A DNA stretch of 46,801 nt from SXRF01 sp964624555 (GTDB lineage Bacteria > Pseudomonadota > Alphaproteobacteria > Rickettsiales > SXRF01): assembly GCA_964624555.1 (NCBI GenBank), contig CAZUXB010000015.1, positions 1-46,801 on the forward strand. The letters are read 5' to 3'. Shown one piece after another: positions 26,209 to 34,653 of the stretch (positions within the stretch are counted from its first letter, which is position 1; each line of letters opens with the position of its first letter). A model generated the notes under the pieces. The model did not search any database, was not told the origin of the DNA, and saw only the letters and a program-made list of their open reading frames with translations. A program made the translations under genes and the position numbers.

Positions 26209-26254
26209 AATTAGCTATTTTAGCTATTATAACCAAATTAGCTGATTTAGTCAA
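26209..26254 (-). promoter_or_regulatory. sigma-70 promoter and operator of the Phd/RelE module
   Basis: On the minus strand TTGACT (26254-26249) and TATAAT (26231-26226) are 17 bases apart, close to consensus. Three AGCTAA repeats lie across the -10 and the spacer and downstream, likely operator sites for Phd. The -35 overlaps the pyrC stop, so the module was placed right at the end of pyrC. Confidence 0.75.
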
Positions 26255-27584
26255 GCCTGAACACCGTGTCACCGCCAACGACCGTGCGGATGGTGCGGCC
26301 TTTGACCGGCCAGTCATCGAACGGTGAGTTGAGCGACTTACTCATGAATTGTTTGGGGTCGATGCTCCACTGCATATCAAGATCGATAAGGGTCAGGTCG
26401 GCGCGCGCACCTTTTTTCAGGCGGCCGGAATTGACGTGGATGATGTCGGCGGGTTTATAGGTCATCGCCGCCATGACATCGCGTAGCGGCATAATGCCTT
26501 TGTGATAAAGCGATAGTGACAACGGCAGCATGGTTTCTAATCCTACGATACCGAACGATGCTGAAGAAAGCGGCACGCGCTTGCTCTCCTGGTCATGCGG
26601 GGCATGGTCGGTGGCGATAGCGTCTATGGTTCCGTCTTTGAGCCCTTCGATCACAGCCATGCGGTCTTTCTCGGCGCGTAGCGGCGGGTTCATTTTGCTG
26701 AAGGTGCGGTACTCCAGCACCGCTTCATCGGTGAGGGTAAAATGGTGCGGCGCGGCTTCGGCGGTAACACGCAGGCCTTTTTTCTTGGCGCGGCGCACGG
26801 CATCGATCGCTTCGGCGGTGGAAATATGCAGCACATGATACTGCCCGCCGGTAAGCTCGGCGAGGATGATATCGCGCTCGACCATCACCGCTTCGGCGGC
26901 ATTGGGAATACCGGCAACGCCAAGCTGCGCGGAGATTTTTCCTTCATTCATGCAGCCGCCGCAGGAGAGGTTTAAATCCTCAGCGTGTTGGGCGATAGGC
27001 ACACCCAGTTCACGCGAATAGGCCAGAGCTTTGCGCATAACCCCAGCGTTCATCACCGGCAAGCCATCATCGGTAAAACCTACTGCCCCAGCATCAACCA
27101 AGAGACCCATCTCGGTGATCTCCTCACCCTTCATATGTTTGCTGATGGCGGCGTAGGTACGCACATTGACATAGGCGGTTTCGCGCGCGCGCTTGTGGAT
27201 GAACGCCACCACTGATATATCATCAATAACCGGCTTAGTGTTGGGCATGCAGGCAACCGTGGTAACACCGCCCGCCGCCGCCGATTTGCTTCCCGTTGCG
27301 ATAGTCTCTTTATATTCCTGCCCTGGTTCGCGGAAATGCACCTGAATATCAAGCAGCCCCGGCGAGAGCAGATGCCCACCGCAATCGACCACTTCGATTC
27401 CTTCCGGCACGCCGTCATTGAATAATCTTTCGCCAAAATCAGCAATGCTGTCACCAATTGTAAGCAGGCTGCCTTTTACGTCCAGCCCGGACTCGGCATC
27501 AAACAGGCGCGCATTGACATAGGCCACTTTCTTGTTCTGGTCATTCTGGTGGGTGGGCATGGTGAAATGGTGTTTTCTGGTCAT
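26247..27584 (-). CDS. pyrC: dihydroorotase
   Basis: A 445-residue class I dihydroorotase that closes carbamoyl aspartate to dihydroorotate. The metal motif is VHFREPGQEYKE; GGVTTVACMPNTKP follows; the catalytic Asp lies in IATDHAPHDQES. Length is typical. The first ATG at 27584 has a weak GAGCG upstream; an ATG eight codons later is an alternative. pyrB is not adjacent, unlike in many relatives. Downstream the Phd/RelE module begins at the stop codon. Confidence 0.94.
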   Translation of the reverse strand: MTRKHHFTMPTHQNDQNKKVAYVNARLFDAESGLDVKGSLLTIGDSIADFGERLFNDGVPEGIEVVDCGGHLLSPGLLDIQVHFREPGQEYKETIATGSKSAAAGGVTTVACMPNTKPVIDDISVVAFIHKRARETAYVNVRTYAAISKHMKGEEITEMGLLVDAGAVGFTDDGLPVMNAGVMRKALAYSRELGVPIAQHAEDLNLSCGGCMNEGKISAQLGVAGIPNAAEAVMVERDIILAELTGGQYHVLHISTAEAIDAVRRAKKKGLRVTAEAAPHHFTLTDEAVLEYRTFSKMNPPLRAEKDRMAVIEGLKDGTIDAIATDHAPHDQESKRVPLSSASFGIVGLETMLPLSLSLYHKGIMPLRDVMAAMTYKPADIIHVNSGRLKKGARADLTLIDLDMQWSIDPKQFMSKSLNSPFDDWPVKGRTIRTVVGGDTVFRLD

Positions 27585-27665
27585 AATCGCTCATTTGCTA
27601 AAGATTCAGGGGATTATATAACCAGCTTGGTGATATTCCTGCAACTATAATTGTCATCATGAATT

Positions 27666-27692
27666 GTCATTCCGGCGTAGGCCGGAATCCAG
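27666..27692. repeat. GTCATTCC palindrome, single unit
   Basis: GTCATTCCGGC, GTA, GCCGGAATCCAG: one unit of the family seen at 14747, 16078 and 24913, upstream of pyrC. Its partner half is absent here. Confidence 0.6.
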
Positions 27693-27735
27693 CAGAGCCG
27701 CGTCTGCGGCGAGATATAGTTATGCCCTAACCATT

Positions 27736-27861
27736 CCCTCCCCCCTTGCGGGGGAGGGTCAGGGAGGGGGGTAAAGACAAAACCATACCCCCCACCTGGT
27801 TTTTCAAGGACTTGCTTACAGCAAATCCATGAAAAACCTTCCTCTCCCGCAAGGGGAGAGG
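27736..27861. repeat. 126-bp composite hairpin repeat, copy A
   Basis: CCCTCCCCCC and GGGGGGAGG hairpin ends bracket a central hairpin in which GGTTTTTCA pairs with TGAAAAACC and an inner GGA-TTGC pairs with GCAA-TCC. A second copy of exactly the same length lies at 42400-42525. The centre (from CACCTGG to CTCTCCCGC) is identical in both. It fills the gap between the prepilin gene and pyrC. Confidence 0.8.
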
Positions 27862-27879
27862 AAAAAAATGGAGAATGCA

Positions 27880-29814
27880 CTAATGAGCAAAAGCCACCGG
27901 CCCGCCACTGCTGCCAGCAAGAACCTGATCCACAGCACGGACAGGGGTGGCGCCGGTTGTGCCATCGGATTGAAATATTTTAATTACTGCACCAATACCA
28001 CCTGTAGTTGGCCTTAGTATTTCTGGAACATTATTTACAACGCTACGGGCTATAGCTAGCTCATTATTTCTGGAAAAAGCATATGTTGCTTGCCCCATAT
28101 CATCAACCATCTCTTGTATAGAGCTAGGAGAGGTGTAATAATACCCGTCAACATGCCAAAATTTCGTTCCACAAAAATTATCGTTGGCTGTTAGTCTGCA
28201 TTTATAAGAATAATTTATTCCCATGCTGAATACAAAATAGTGAAGCATATTACTATTTTGGGCGAAAGTAAAATTCTGTGTAGAACTACCAATATATGGA
28301 GCAAAAGATTGAAGTGCTGCAAAAGAAGGAATGTTTCCGCCTAAAACCCTCCAGAGGTTAAGCATTCCTGCACCTTTAGCAACCCACTGTTCCAAAGAGA
28401 AAAGATATTTGCCGTCTGGGGAAAATATTACCTGACTGGGGCTTGTGTTATAGGTAAATATACCGGTTGGCTGGGTTATGTCGGCAGCGGCTGAACTGAA
28501 GCTATCACCTTTGCGTTTATATATTTTAGAGGATGATGCTGCCGAACTTCTGACGGCCAATAGTTTTGCGTCAGGGGAAAAAGACAGGCCGGTTACGGTT
28601 GCCGATGAATGGGTTAAATCAGACAGGGCAATAAACTTATCGCCGGATTGCTTCCATAAATGAATCACCGCGCTGGCGGTGCTGGTACTGATGGCCAGAT
28701 AGCCATTATTGGAAAGTTCCATAACCGCAGTGGCATTATAGGGGCAGGCAGTGGCGAAGGCACTTGGTAAATTAGTCAAAGTTCCATTGGCATTGACCTT
28801 GTAAAGATTGCAACCCAGTGCAGAATAAACCAGAAGATGTTTGTTGCCACTGGTAAATGCTATACCCCGTACCTGATCGGTTGGCAGCGGGCTTAGATCA
28901 GCTTGTTTTACATAGGCCCCGCACTGGTTTTTATAAACATAAGCGGTGCCGGTTGCAGCTTTTATATAGCCAATTGCCAGATCCGGCCCGCGATAACCAT
29001 CGTCATTAAGCGCATCTTCCGCTGTGGCCAGCTGCCAACGTTCCTTATAGCGCACTATATCATCAAAATAATTTGCTGCAGTGGTGCTGTTTAAATTCTG
29101 GTTTCTCTGGACATAGTTTCCATCATAAGTAGCATTGGCCGCGCTGCTGCTGCAATGGCAATTGGTCTGCTCATCGGCGTTGGTGCTGCCCGCATTATAA
29201 CGGGTAGATCCGGTGGCCGGATACGCGCCATGCCCGTTCTTGCCAAAACTTACCAGCGCATAGACAGCACTGGTTGAACGGTCTGCTCCGGAAGCATCTT
29301 TTACCCTTATTGCAGTATTGGCAACACAGACACTATTTTTAGGAAGAATACGGGTCCGCGAATAAGGCTGGACAAATTCCGGTTTCACCGCATAGGCGAT
29401 TTTCCTTTTCCAGCCATCAAAAATAAAATCTTTAGGCAAACCAAGAGTTACAACCGGTACCGCCCCTTCCGTAGCTTTATATACATTGGTCGCCGAGGCA
29501 AAATTAGCCGCCGGAGAACCACCGGTACAATTATAGGAAGTAGCAACACCAACGGCCTCAACACCATAATTAGCATTGCTGCTTGCCAGTGTCGCATCAG
29601 CCGGGCATGGCAGGCGGCCATTCTTCTGCCAGAAGGTGTAGAGGGCTTTTTCTATGGTATCAAGACGGTTCTGGGTGGCTACATAATTGGCGCTATCAAG
29701 CATGTCACGCGAGGCGGAAAGTCCAATACCGCCGATAAGAGCAATAATAACCAACACCACTGCAATTTCTATCAGGGTAAAGGCTCTGTTTCTGGTAGTA
29801 TGTTTGGAAATCAT
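27880..29814 (-). CDS. type IV prepilin-like protein fused to a beta-propeller
   Basis: A 644-residue protein. Residues 8-35 are a class III prepilin signal: RNRA then FTLIEIAVVLVIIALIGGIG, with Phe12 as first mature residue, Glu16 as the +5 Glu, and Ala instead of Gly at -1. A short pilin-type helix and LPCPADATL follow. From about residue 300 there are repeated WD40-like blades: VRGIAFTSGNKHLLV, VTGLSFSPDAKLLAV, SQVIFSPDGKYLFSL. The mature protein has many Cys, fitting a disulfide-rich surface domain. Pilin-type signal plus a large globular propeller suggests a minor or tip pseudopilin. A CtrA-type box lies 58 bases upstream. No other pilus gene is in the window. Confidence 0.75.
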   Translation of the reverse strand: MISKHTTRNRAFTLIEIAVVLVIIALIGGIGLSASRDMLDSANYVATQNRLDTIEKALYTFWQKNGRLPCPADATLASSNANYGVEAVGVATSYNCTGGSPAANFASATNVYKATEGAVPVVTLGLPKDFIFDGWKRKIAYAVKPEFVQPYSRTRILPKNSVCVANTAIRVKDASGADRSTSAVYALVSFGKNGHGAYPATGSTRYNAGSTNADEQTNCHCSSSAANATYDGNYVQRNQNLNSTTAANYFDDIVRYKERWQLATAEDALNDDGYRGPDLAIGYIKAATGTAYVYKNQCGAYVKQADLSPLPTDQVRGIAFTSGNKHLLVYSALGCNLYKVNANGTLTNLPSAFATACPYNATAVMELSNNGYLAISTSTASAVIHLWKQSGDKFIALSDLTHSSATVTGLSFSPDAKLLAVRSSAASSSKIYKRKGDSFSSAAADITQPTGIFTYNTSPSQVIFSPDGKYLFSLEQWVAKGAGMLNLWRVLGGNIPSFAALQSFAPYIGSSTQNFTFAQNSNMLHYFVFSMGINYSYKCRLTANDNFCGTKFWHVDGYYYTSPSSIQEMVDDMGQATYAFSRNNELAIARSVVNNVPEILRPTTGGIGAVIKIFQSDGTTGATPVRAVDQVLAGSSGGPVAFAH

Positions 29815-29871
29815 GCGCTAATCCACAGCATAGCTAAAAAATCGATGATAAATTATTATCGTGAAAATATA

Positions 29872-29886
29872 TTAAGAATCTATTAA
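29872..29886. promoter_or_regulatory. CtrA-type box upstream of the prepilin gene
   Basis: TTAA, GAATCTA, TTAA: the exact TTAA-N7-TTAA pattern, 58 bases before the prepilin-propeller start. pilA is a direct CtrA target in Caulobacter, so the position is plausible. I see no clear -35/-10 pair next to it. Confidence 0.4.
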
Positions 29887-29920
29887 TACAAACCCAGCTA
29901 TTAATAAGGAAAAACTTACT

Positions 29921-30022
29921 TCTCCCTCTCCCTCTCCCTCTCCCTCTGGGAGAGGGCTGGGGTGAGGGCTAAATAACCACGATAGATAGCCCTCATCCTA
30001 ACCTTCTCCCAAAGGGAGAAGG
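29921..30022. repeat. CCCTCT tandem run and inverted-repeat element
   Basis: About four CCCTCT units lead into GGGAGAGGGCTGGGGTGAGGGCTA, mirrored across a short spacer by TAGCCCTCATCC and TTCTCCCAAAGGGAGAAGG. It belongs with the CCCTCCC-type palindromes elsewhere in the window. Between the prepilin gene and the glutamine-synthetase-like gene. Confidence 0.7.
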
Positions 30023-30028
30023 AATATA

Positions 30029-30844
30029 TTAACCTTTTTCAAGTGGTAATACAGACTGTTGCATACGGCTTATCGCTTCTGTAAGAGTGGCTGGAAACTT
30101 GGGCAGGTTATAGCTGGCAAGCCTTGCATCTCCGTAAATCTGTGCGCTGGGTTCGGCTTTTACGGTAAGGCCGTGGTGGATGGCAGCGAGTATTATAGCT
30201 ATTACTTTTTCGGCATCGGCATCCGCTCCAGCAACCCTATGTTCAATTCTCTTATTATTTTTTTCTGAATCAGGAAGGCGCAGTGCTACCGTGCGGTTAT
30301 TGGCTCCCCAGCTCACAGTCAGCGGTGCGTTGCTGCCTTCCACAAAACGGTTATATGATTCGGCGTTGGGGGCGAATATGGGCATGGTATCAGGAAGCCA
30401 TAACAGCAGGCCACCGAGCGAATGTTTCAGTGTGTCGCTGATAACTTCATCATTTTTTATAAACTGGTTGTTGCCTTCGGAATTTTCCAGATGAACGTGG
30501 ATGTGCAAGCCGCTGCCAAAATCATCTGGTAAAGGTTTTGCGGAAAAATCCGGCTGCATATCATATTTTTCCGCCAGATCACAAATTATTTTTTTAAGCT
30601 GGCTGGTATCGCTGGCGGTTTTATCGGGTGAAGATTGCCTTAGCGATACTTCATATTGCTCGCTACCCCGCTCTTTTTCTATATTATATACCGGTATGGC
30701 AGCAGACAGGCAGTGTGCTTTTACTTCCTCCCAGAAACCGGAAAGGTCGCGCCCAAGGGAGCCAAAAAGGTAAAACTCTATCTCACTGGCAGTGACCGCC
30801 CGCAAACCAAAATCAGAAAAAAGGTCAGGCGACAGCAGAGTCAA
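30029..30844 (-). CDS. short glutamine-synthetase-like protein
   Basis: A 271-residue protein with the catalytic-domain motifs of glutamine synthetases in order: VTASEIEFYLF, GSEQYEVSL, GSGLHIHVHLEN, NRTVALRLP, and IEHRVAGADADAEKV in place of R-x-E-x-R-x-x-D-x-x-x-N-P-Y. Family members run 440 residues or more; the N-terminal beta-grasp domain is absent, and the start lies inside the end of trxA (20-base overlap). It may be a gamma-glutamyl-amide ligase relative or a decaying copy. It follows trxA and addA on the same strand. Confidence 0.7.
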   Translation of the reverse strand: MTLLSPDLFSDFGLRAVTASEIEFYLFGSLGRDLSGFWEEVKAHCLSAAIPVYNIEKERGSEQYEVSLRQSSPDKTASDTSQLKKIICDLAEKYDMQPDFSAKPLPDDFGSGLHIHVHLENSEGNNQFIKNDEVISDTLKHSLGGLLLWLPDTMPIFAPNAESYNRFVEGSNAPLTVSWGANNRTVALRLPDSEKNNKRIEHRVAGADADAEKVIAIILAAIHHGLTVKAEPSAQIYGDARLASYNLPKFPATLTEAISRMQQSVLPLEKG

Positions 30845-31145
30845 TCCATTCGATCAATTTGCTTTTAGGCAGGGAGCCGACCTTAGTGGAAACGGCTTTA
30901 CCATCCTTGAAAATAATAAGGGTCGGGATACCGCGCACACCATATTTTTGCGGTGTCGCCGGGTTTTTGTCGATATTCACTTTCACTACCGTTATTTTCC
31001 CGGCACGGTCTTTGGCGATTTCATCCAGTATTGGCGAAATCTGTTTGCACGGACCGCACCACTCCGCCCAGAAATCGACCAGGAAAGCTCCGCTGGCGTT
31101 AAGAACCTTTGCTTCAAATTCATTATCATCAATATGTATGCTCAT
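30825..31145 (-). CDS. trxA: thioredoxin
   Basis: A 106-residue cytosolic thioredoxin with the redox motif in FWAEWCGPCKQISP, the cis-Pro loop in RGIPTLIIF and the family ending SKLIEWIDSAV. Thioredoxin after addA is a common alphaproteobacterial arrangement. Its last 20 bases encode the first residues of the glutamine-synthetase-like protein in another frame. Confidence 0.95.
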   Translation of the reverse strand: MSIHIDDNEFEAKVLNASGAFLVDFWAEWCGPCKQISPILDEIAKDRAGKITVVKVNIDKNPATPQKYGVRGIPTLIIFKDGKAVSTKVGSLPKSKLIEWIDSAVA

Positions 31146-31165
31146 ACTATCTCCTTCGTTGTTAT

Positions 31166-31186
31166 CCCTCCCCCTATTGGGGAGGG
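31166..31186. repeat. short CCCTCCCC palindrome
   Basis: CCCTCCCC, CTATT, GGGGAGGG: a compact hairpin in the addA-trxA gap. It is a short version of the palindrome family inside addA and uvrC. Confidence 0.6.
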
Positions 31187-31196
31187 AACTGTTACT

Positions 31197-34100
31197 CTAT
31201 ATGTAGGTACTAACCTTGATTTCGTCAAGCATTGCCTCTGGTAAAACATCAAGTTTTGCTGTTGCTGTCCATAGTAATGCGCAAATAACCCGTTTTTCCG
31301 GTGTAATTTGTTTCAGCAGCAGGCGGTACAGGGCCAGCTGGCGGATATAGGCCGCCGGAATAGCATCCTGTGCCGCTGGAGGAATCTGGTTGCTTTTGAA
31401 ATCCACGATCCAGACTTCCTTATCTCCCATATACAGCCTGTCTATCTGCCCGGAAACAGTTATATTTTCTACGGTTCCGGTAATTTGCACTTCGGCGAGT
31501 GATTCTGTGCCAAACAGGAACCCAAATTCCAGGTTTTCCATTACTGCGATGGCATCATTAATTGATTTTTCAATAACCTCACCGCTAAGTTGCCCTTTGA
31601 ATTTATGGGCAATTACCTGCGCAGATTCCCTGCGTTTACTAGCTTCCAGCGTTGGCAGATATTGCAACAGCGAATGGATAAATTTTCCGGCAGCATAAAT
31701 ATTTTTATTATCCAGTGGCGAAGCGGTGGCAGGAGTATCCCCGGACAGGCGCGATGGCACCAGCGGCTTATTGGGAGATGGTTCGGAAGGAACTGGTTTT
31801 TTCAAGAAAGAAAAACTTCCCCTCCCTAGCCCTCCCCACTCCGTGGAGAGGGAATCTTCTTGTTCCTTCTCTCGCTTGCGGGGGAGGGTTAGGGAGGGGG
31901 TTCCAATCCTCAGCCCTTCACCAAATTTTGTTGTAAATGCCGTTGCAATCGGCTCAATACCGGTTTTTATGTGATGGTACCAGCTTTGTTCGCTGGTTTT
32001 TTCCTTCCGGCTTGCCCCGTAGATATACAGCCTGTCCTCAGCACGGGTAAGCGCCACATAGAGCAGGCGGCGGTACTCACTAAAAATTTCCTGCTGCCTG
32101 TCATTGCGTAACTGCTTGCAGATAATATCATCCTGTTTGGAAGAAATTCCACGGACAGGTATGTTATCAAGCCATAATATGGAGTCCTGCTCACGGGGAG
32201 TTTCTACCGTATCGGGCAATATCACAATTTTGGCTTGCAACCCCTTTGCCCCATGTATGGTCATTATGCGCACAGCATCGCGCGCCTGTTCCATGTCACG
32301 TTTTATTTCGCTGTTGCTGCTTGCAAGCCAATGGATGAATCCCTGCAGTGATGGTGGATGTACCCTTTCGTAAAGCAATGCCTGCTGCATGAATTCATCG
32401 AGCGGGTCGGTACATTCTTCTCCCATTCTGCCAACGAACCGGGAGCGTAGCCCCCTGGTATTAAGCAAATAGGAATAGAGTTCGAATGGTGGGGTAAAAT
32501 CCGCTTTCGCCCGCAGGTCAGCAAGCAAGTCATAGCTTTCGGCAAATTGCGGTAATTCTCTTAGGCGCTCCCATAATGTCCGGCCGTTACGGCCATATGC
32601 CAATGTGAATAAATCTTCCTCGCTGAAATTGAATATCGGGCTTTTAAGGCAGGAGGCTAATGTCAGGTCATCGTCAGGTAACAATAAAACCTGCCCCAGC
32701 GCGATTAAATCCTGCACGGCAATGTTGTCATTCAGGGCCATACGGTCGCTTCCGGCTACCGGCACATTACGCTTTTTGAGTGCCCGCACCAGCTTGTCGG
32801 CAAAATTAGTCCGGCTGCGTAACAGTATCATTACGTCACCGGCTTTTGCCTCGCCATTTTCTATCCATCCCTGTATCGTCTCTGCAATATGCCGCGCCAG
32901 TTTTGTTGTCGGTGATATGTCATTATCTTCTTCTAAAGGTTTTAACACCGGCCATAACTCCACCAGCCCTTCTTTCCCCGCCCGCGTAAGAATATGCTTA
33001 AGTTCCAGATCATCGGAAATAACCCCAAGGCTGGCTTCTTTCCTTAAAAAAACGGCATCCACTGTTTTAAGAACTTCATCTGTTGAGCGGTATGATTTGG
33101 TAAGCGTTAGCAGGTGCATTTGTTTTTGTGCGGCGGTGATTGACATGTCAAAATGATCCCGCATTTTTTTCAGCCCTTTGACATCGGCCCCCTGGAAACT
33201 ATAGATAGACTGCTTTTCATCGCCCACTATGAATAATGAGCGAGCAACTTCTTTTGCTCCCTGCCCCGCAAAAAATTCCTGCGTTAGTGCGGTGACTATT
33301 TTCCATTGTTCCGGGCTGGTGTCCTGCGCCTCATCAACCAATATATGATCTATCCCGCCATCAAGCTTGAACAGTACCCAGGGCATCATTCCCGAGCGCG
33401 TAAGCAGGTCACAGGCGGTTAAGATAAGATCGTCATAATCCATCCATGCGTGCGAGCGTTTAATAGCTTCGTATTCAGCCAGCAAAGCTTCAGCAATATG
33501 CAAAACATCAGTGCTGTGGTTAATTATATTTAGAGCGCGAACCTTATTGCTAAACTCAGCTACACGCTGCTGCTCGGATAATAGTTCTTCGATTAACGAA
33601 GGATCGGGCAAAGCGTCTTTACTAAAAATTTTCTTGCGGGCGGTTCCCTCGATAGTCATAAAATTAGCTATATAACCATCTAACAATTCCCTTCTTGCTT
33701 CAGGCCTCTCCAGCCAGTCGGCGACCCTTGCACCGGTCTGGATATCGACTGGTTTTTCCGATTTAAGCAGCGTGCCGGCTATTTTGCGTAAAGTTGTTAT
33801 CTGGTTGTTATTATAAGAAAAATATTCGGCTAGCAGCGACTCGGCGGTAGTTTTTATTTTAATTTTAAAATGCGAATAAAGTTCATATTCAATTGCCGGG
33901 GGTCCGCCCGTATTTTGTAAGAGCTGGCGGAATTTACGTTTATTTTTTATTATTTCATTGATTAGTTTATGGAACCCGTATTCACTGACAGTGCGGGCCA
34001 ATGCGTCCAACGATTCCTGAATATTCGATTCACTTTTCCGGGCATTATTGAACAGGCGCAGCCTTGCCTCGGCCAGAACCTCCTGCTCACTCCTGCTATC

Positions 34101-34559
34101 CATAACGGTAAAATGCGGGCTTATTCCGGCTTCAAGAGGGAAACGGCGCAGCAATGATTGTGAAAAACCATGAATTGTCTGGATATTTACACCCTGTGGG
34201 GATTCCAGGACATTGGCAAACAATCCACGTGCCCTCGCCAGTAAAACGGTACCCGGATTATCACCAGTCAGTTTACTAACTTGGTGTATTAATTCACTCT
34301 CAGATGCCATTACCCATGAACCAAGGGTTTTTAAAATACGGCTCTCCATTTCAGCGGCGGCGGCATTAGTAAAGGTCAGGCATAGGATTTTTGCTGGCTC
34401 AACTCCGTTCAGCAATAAACTTAATACACGGTTAACCAATAAGCTGGTTTTTCCTGAGCCGGCATTTGCAGATACAAATACACAAGCATCTGGATTAAAA
34501 GCATAATGAGCCTTACCACCTCTTGATTTATTAACATTTTCAGCTTGCGCCTGAAGCAT
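31197..34559 (-). CDS. addA: AddA helicase-nuclease
   Basis: A 1120-residue UvrD-type helicase and nuclease subunit of AddAB, which resects double-strand breaks to the Chi-like signal. Walker A is SANAGSGKTSLLVNRVL near residue 35; Walker B is ILVDEAQDTSPEQW; VGDEKQSIYSFQGAD and LTKSYRSTDEVL are further helicase motifs. The C-terminal RecB-type nuclease has IVDFKSNQIP and QLALYRLLL. Residues about 885-914 are an in-frame palindromic repeat (see the repeat at 31819) between the helicase and nuclease parts. addB lies upstream but is separated from it by rcdA on the other strand and an inverted-repeat element. Confidence 0.93.
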   Translation of the reverse strand: MLQAQAENVNKSRGGKAHYAFNPDACVFVSANAGSGKTSLLVNRVLSLLLNGVEPAKILCLTFTNAAAAEMESRILKTLGSWVMASESELIHQVSKLTGDNPGTVLLARARGLFANVLESPQGVNIQTIHGFSQSLLRRFPLEAGISPHFTVMDSRSEQEVLAEARLRLFNNARKSESNIQESLDALARTVSEYGFHKLINEIIKNKRKFRQLLQNTGGPPAIEYELYSHFKIKIKTTAESLLAEYFSYNNNQITTLRKIAGTLLKSEKPVDIQTGARVADWLERPEARRELLDGYIANFMTIEGTARKKIFSKDALPDPSLIEELLSEQQRVAEFSNKVRALNIINHSTDVLHIAEALLAEYEAIKRSHAWMDYDDLILTACDLLTRSGMMPWVLFKLDGGIDHILVDEAQDTSPEQWKIVTALTQEFFAGQGAKEVARSLFIVGDEKQSIYSFQGADVKGLKKMRDHFDMSITAAQKQMHLLTLTKSYRSTDEVLKTVDAVFLRKEASLGVISDDLELKHILTRAGKEGLVELWPVLKPLEEDNDISPTTKLARHIAETIQGWIENGEAKAGDVMILLRSRTNFADKLVRALKKRNVPVAGSDRMALNDNIAVQDLIALGQVLLLPDDDLTLASCLKSPIFNFSEEDLFTLAYGRNGRTLWERLRELPQFAESYDLLADLRAKADFTPPFELYSYLLNTRGLRSRFVGRMGEECTDPLDEFMQQALLYERVHPPSLQGFIHWLASSNSEIKRDMEQARDAVRIMTIHGAKGLQAKIVILPDTVETPREQDSILWLDNIPVRGISSKQDDIICKQLRNDRQQEIFSEYRRLLYVALTRAEDRLYIYGASRKEKTSEQSWYHHIKTGIEPIATAFTTKFGEGLRIGTPSLTLPRKREKEQEDSLSTEWGGLGRGSFSFLKKPVPSEPSPNKPLVPSRLSGDTPATASPLDNKNIYAAGKFIHSLLQYLPTLEASKRRESAQVIAHKFKGQLSGEVIEKSINDAIAVMENLEFGFLFGTESLAEVQITGTVENITVSGQIDRLYMGDKEVWIVDFKSNQIPPAAQDAIPAAYIRQLALYRLLLKQITPEKRVICALLWTATAKLDVLPEAMLDEIKVSTYI
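31819..31900. repeat. 82-bp palindrome in frame inside addA
   Basis: On the coding strand it begins CCCCCTCCCTAACCCTCCC and ends in the mirrored GGGAGGGCTAGGGAGGGG. It is nearly 90 percent identical to the 82-bp insert in uvrC at 43675, by hand alignment, and adds about 27 residues (PSLTLPRKREKEQEDSLSTE) without a stop. Confidence 0.85.
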
Positions 34560-34610
34560 ATTTAATTACTCAATTGTCATAAAAAGTTAATATAAAATCA
34601 ATTAAATCAG

Positions 34611-34619
34611 TGGTATAAT
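34611..34619 (+). promoter_or_regulatory. extended -10 promoter of rcdA
   Basis: TGG-TATAAT gives TG at 34611 and a -10 at 34614-34619, an extended -10 without a good -35. Transcription would start near 34626, about 28 bases before the rcdA ATG. The CtrA-type box lies just inside the transcript. Confidence 0.5.
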
Positions 34620-34630
34620 TTACTTATAGT

Positions 34631-34645
34631 TTAATAATAGGTTAA
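34631..34645. promoter_or_regulatory. CtrA-type box at rcdA
   Basis: TTAA, TAATAGG, TTAAAC: exact TTAA-N7-TTAA, eight bases before the rcdA ATG and just downstream of the -10. RcdA controls CtrA breakdown in Caulobacter and its gene is a CtrA target there, so a box here would close a feedback loop. Downstream placement suggests blocking of this promoter. Confidence 0.5.
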
Positions 34646-34653
34646 ACAAATAC

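Noticed and set aside
27614..27880. 88-codon minus-strand frame upstream of pyrC
   Set aside because: Made almost entirely of the composite hairpin and GTCATTCC repeats, giving the familiar WIPAYAGMT-type artefact.
29924..30022. CCCTCT repeats considered as a CRISPR-like array
   Set aside because: Units are 6 bases long with no spacers, and the rest is an inverted repeat; there are no cas genes.
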